Below the pieces are notes generated by a model. That model saw only the letters and a list, made by a program, of their open reading frames with translations. It had not been told where the DNA came from and did no database searches. From positions 1-30,958 of the forward strand of contig CAVRAP010000016.1 of assembly GCA_963718995.1 (NCBI GenBank): 30,958 nucleotides of DNA. The letters are read 5' to 3'. This DNA comes from UBA4744 sp963718995. GTDB taxonomy: Bacteria > Actinomycetota > Acidimicrobiia > Spongiisociales > UBA4744. Below, in pieces: positions 29,600 to 30,958 of the stretch; within the stretch, counting starts at the first letter, position 1, and each line of letters begins with the position of its first letter. Both the position numbers and the translations under genes were made by a program.

Positions 29600-30847
29600 T
29601 CAGCCGCGCAAGCGCCGGACGTCGATCCGTTTGATGCGCCGCTGCTCGATCACATCGACCCGGAACTGAAACCCGTCGGCCTCCACTTCATCGCCGGCCG
29701 CCGGAACTTCACCCGCCAGGCCCATCACCATCCCGGCCACGGTGGTCCACTCGCCTTCAGGTAGATCGACATCGAGGATCTCGCCTAGTTCGTCGACCAG
29801 CATGGCTCCGTCCACCGACCAATGGCCGGCGCTCATCCGGGTGATGATCGCGGCCGGGACGTGTCCTTCGTCTGCCACGGCGCCGAGCAGCTCCTCGGCA
29901 ATGTCCTCGATGGTCACGATGCCGGCCGTGCCGCCGAACTCGTCGACGACGACGGCCAGGTGGGTGCCCTGCGCTTGCATATCGCGGAGCAGCTCGACCA
30001 CCCTCTTCCACTCGGATACGACCAGGGCGGGTCGGGTCAACGCCATGACCGACTCGGGAGTCGTTGGGCCGGTAGCTCGCACCAGATCCCGCAGATTCAC
30101 GACCCCGATGATCTGATCAAGATCGTCCTCGTAGACAATGAGCCGCCGGTGGCCGGCTTCCAGAGCGATAGCAACGGCATCGTCGATCGATGCATTGGCA
30201 GGGACCGCCACGATGTCGGTGCGCGGCACCATCACTTCTTCGGCGGTGCGGTCCCCCAAACGAAAAGCTCGCTCAATGAGAAGGCGATCGATTGGGGTGA
30301 TCTCGCCCTCCTGCTCGGCGTCGGCGGCCAGGCTCAACAGCTCCCGTTCCGTGATGGTCGGAGCCATCGAGACCCCTTTGCCGGGGGCATGGAGGTCGGC
30401 AAACCACACGAGCCCTTTGACGACGGGCCGGAACAGGAGCTCCAGGAGTGCCACCGGGTAGGTCAATGCCAGAGCGACCTGCGTGGGGTGCCGGAAGGCG
30501 TACGTCTTGGGAATCGCCTCCGTGTACACAAACAGCACGATCGTCAACACGACGGAGGCGATGACGATGCCAATACTGGAAAACCATCGTTCTGCCAGCA
30601 ACCCGGTGATGGTGGCCGCACCGATCTGGACGAGGAGTACCACCAGCAGGATGGAGTTGATGACCTGGGGCAGCGCGTCCAGCAGCAACACCAGACGCCG
30701 GGCGCGCCGGCGCCCCTCCTCGGCCATCGTCCGCACCCTGACGTCCGACACGCGAGCCAGCGCCATCTCGGCAGCTGCGAAGACGATCGCCAATATGAAG
30801 AACAGGACGAGTAGACCAATCAGTAGCCCGTCGCGTTTGATGTCCAT
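29600..30847 (-). CDS. CNNM/CorC-family divalent-ion transporter (DUF21, CBS pair, CorC_HlyC)
   Basis: The 415-aa protein has a DUF21/CNNM membrane domain (about 1-180) with FAAAEMALARVSDVRV and ILLVVLLVQIGAATITGLLA. The motif YTEAIPKTYAFRHP follows. A CBS pair (about 205-325; VMVPRTDIVAVPANASIDDA, HLAVVVDEFGGTAGIVTIED) binds adenine nucleotides, and the CorC_HlyC domain (about 335-412) closes the protein. Such proteins export or regulate Mg2+/Co2+; hemolysin is an old misleading label. Length and order are normal. The upstream region carries no clear SD; CATACT about 6 nt before the ATG is a poor -10 candidate. Confidence 0.92.
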   Translation of the reverse strand: MDIKRDGLLIGLLVLFFILAIVFAAAEMALARVSDVRVRTMAEEGRRRARRLVLLLDALPQVINSILLVVLLVQIGAATITGLLAERWFSSIGIVIASVVLTIVLFVYTEAIPKTYAFRHPTQVALALTYPVALLELLFRPVVKGLVWFADLHAPGKGVSMAPTITERELLSLAADAEQEGEITPIDRLLIERAFRLGDRTAEEVMVPRTDIVAVPANASIDDAVAIALEAGHRRLIVYEDDLDQIIGVVNLRDLVRATGPTTPESVMALTRPALVVSEWKRVVELLRDMQAQGTHLAVVVDEFGGTAGIVTIEDIAEELLGAVADEGHVPAAIITRMSAGHWSVDGAMLVDELGEILDVDLPEGEWTTVAGMVMGLAGEVPAAGDEVEADGFQFRVDVIEQRRIKRIDVRRLRG

Positions 30848-30916
30848 GGCCTAAGTATGCCGTGTCTGCCGCACCCACACGCCGTCATTCCCGCCGGCGC
30901 CAAAGGTGGGGGAGGT

Positions 30917-30940
30917 GGCTCGGCTCGGAAGAGCCGAGCC
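30917..30940. repeat. 10-bp hairpin in the terminal intergenic region
   Basis: GGCTCGGCTC-ggaa-GAGCCGAGCC is a perfect 10-bp stem with a 4-nt loop, followed by G/C-rich sequence. It could end a plus-strand or minus-strand gene that lies beyond the window. No CDS is seen between 30848 and 30958. Confidence 0.6.
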
Positions 30941-30958
30941 GGAGGGGGCCGGGGCCGG

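Noticed and set aside
30896..30911. GGCGCCAAAGGTGGGG as another copy of the palindromic repeat
   Set aside because: Only GGCGCCAAA is shared with the right arm; the A-run and the following G-run differ and there is no left arm or centre, so it may be chance in GC-rich DNA.

Overview
The window is GC-rich chromosomal DNA from an actinobacterium. The markers are a WhiB-family iron-sulfur regulator, the NucS/EndoMS mismatch endonuclease, a deazaflavin (F420)-dependent reductase, and many genes whose only upstream signal is a TANNNT -10 box 6-9 nt before the start codon. An uncultured Acidimicrobiia-like lineage is my guess; no rRNA or other taxonomic marker is present. I found no prophage, insertion sequence, CRISPR array, tRNA or rRNA. 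Most content is housekeeping and envelope genes in short operons, and no gene-free stretch reaches 300 bp.

Layout. 1-3.1 kb: acyltransferase tail, EamA transporter, WhiB (-), phosphodiesterase. 3.1-5.4 kb: M20 peptidase and a badly frameshifted stand-alone E2-type acyltransferase; both 3' ends are built from copies of one 54-55 bp palindromic repeat. 5.4-8.0 kb: minus-strand operon nucS-trmL-small conserved protein, a divergent F420 reductase, and NAD(P)H-hydrate epimerase (-). 8.1-12.2 kb: orphan NarL-type response regulator, then an ABC ATPase and a 10-TM FtsX-type permease. 12.4-13.4 kb: YceI protein, a strong inverted repeat, and a 57-aa Cys/His microprotein with its own terminator. 13.4-17.1 kb: minus-strand operon polX then a GH13 alpha-glucan hydrolase. 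17.2-18.5 kb: cytoplasmic BNR beta-propeller plus MoaD/ThiS-like protein. 18.5-20.5 kb: DUF454 membrane protein (-) and NhaA antiporter. 20.5-21.5 kb: 58-aa zinc ribbon, and a CoA-binding/VOC gene pair (-). 21.6-27.1 kb: exported TPM-domain protein with a glycine tail, thioredoxin-like protein, Thr-rich membrane-anchored protein (-), orphan histidine kinase. 27.2-31 kb: Amt ammonium transporter, heptamer repeat array, NTF2-like protein (-), small membrane protein (-), CNNM/CBS transporter (-).

A major property is that eight otherwise well-conserved genes are split by single-base indels, nearly all of them insertions: phosphodiesterase, M20, E2, response regulator, ABC ATPase, YceI, GH13 and Amt. 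Catalytic motifs continue perfectly in the next frame, so most of these look like consensus errors rather than decay. The E2 gene, with eight or more frame changes in 0.8 kb between two repeat copies, may be a true pseudogene. For split genes I give the reconstructed span.

The most unusual item is the palindromic repeat that supplies the last 12 codons and the stop codon to two adjacent, unrelated genes. A related half copy lies at 17.15 kb. Also notable are inverted heptamer arrays after amt, a LexA-box-like palindrome before whiB, and the 57-aa microprotein gene.
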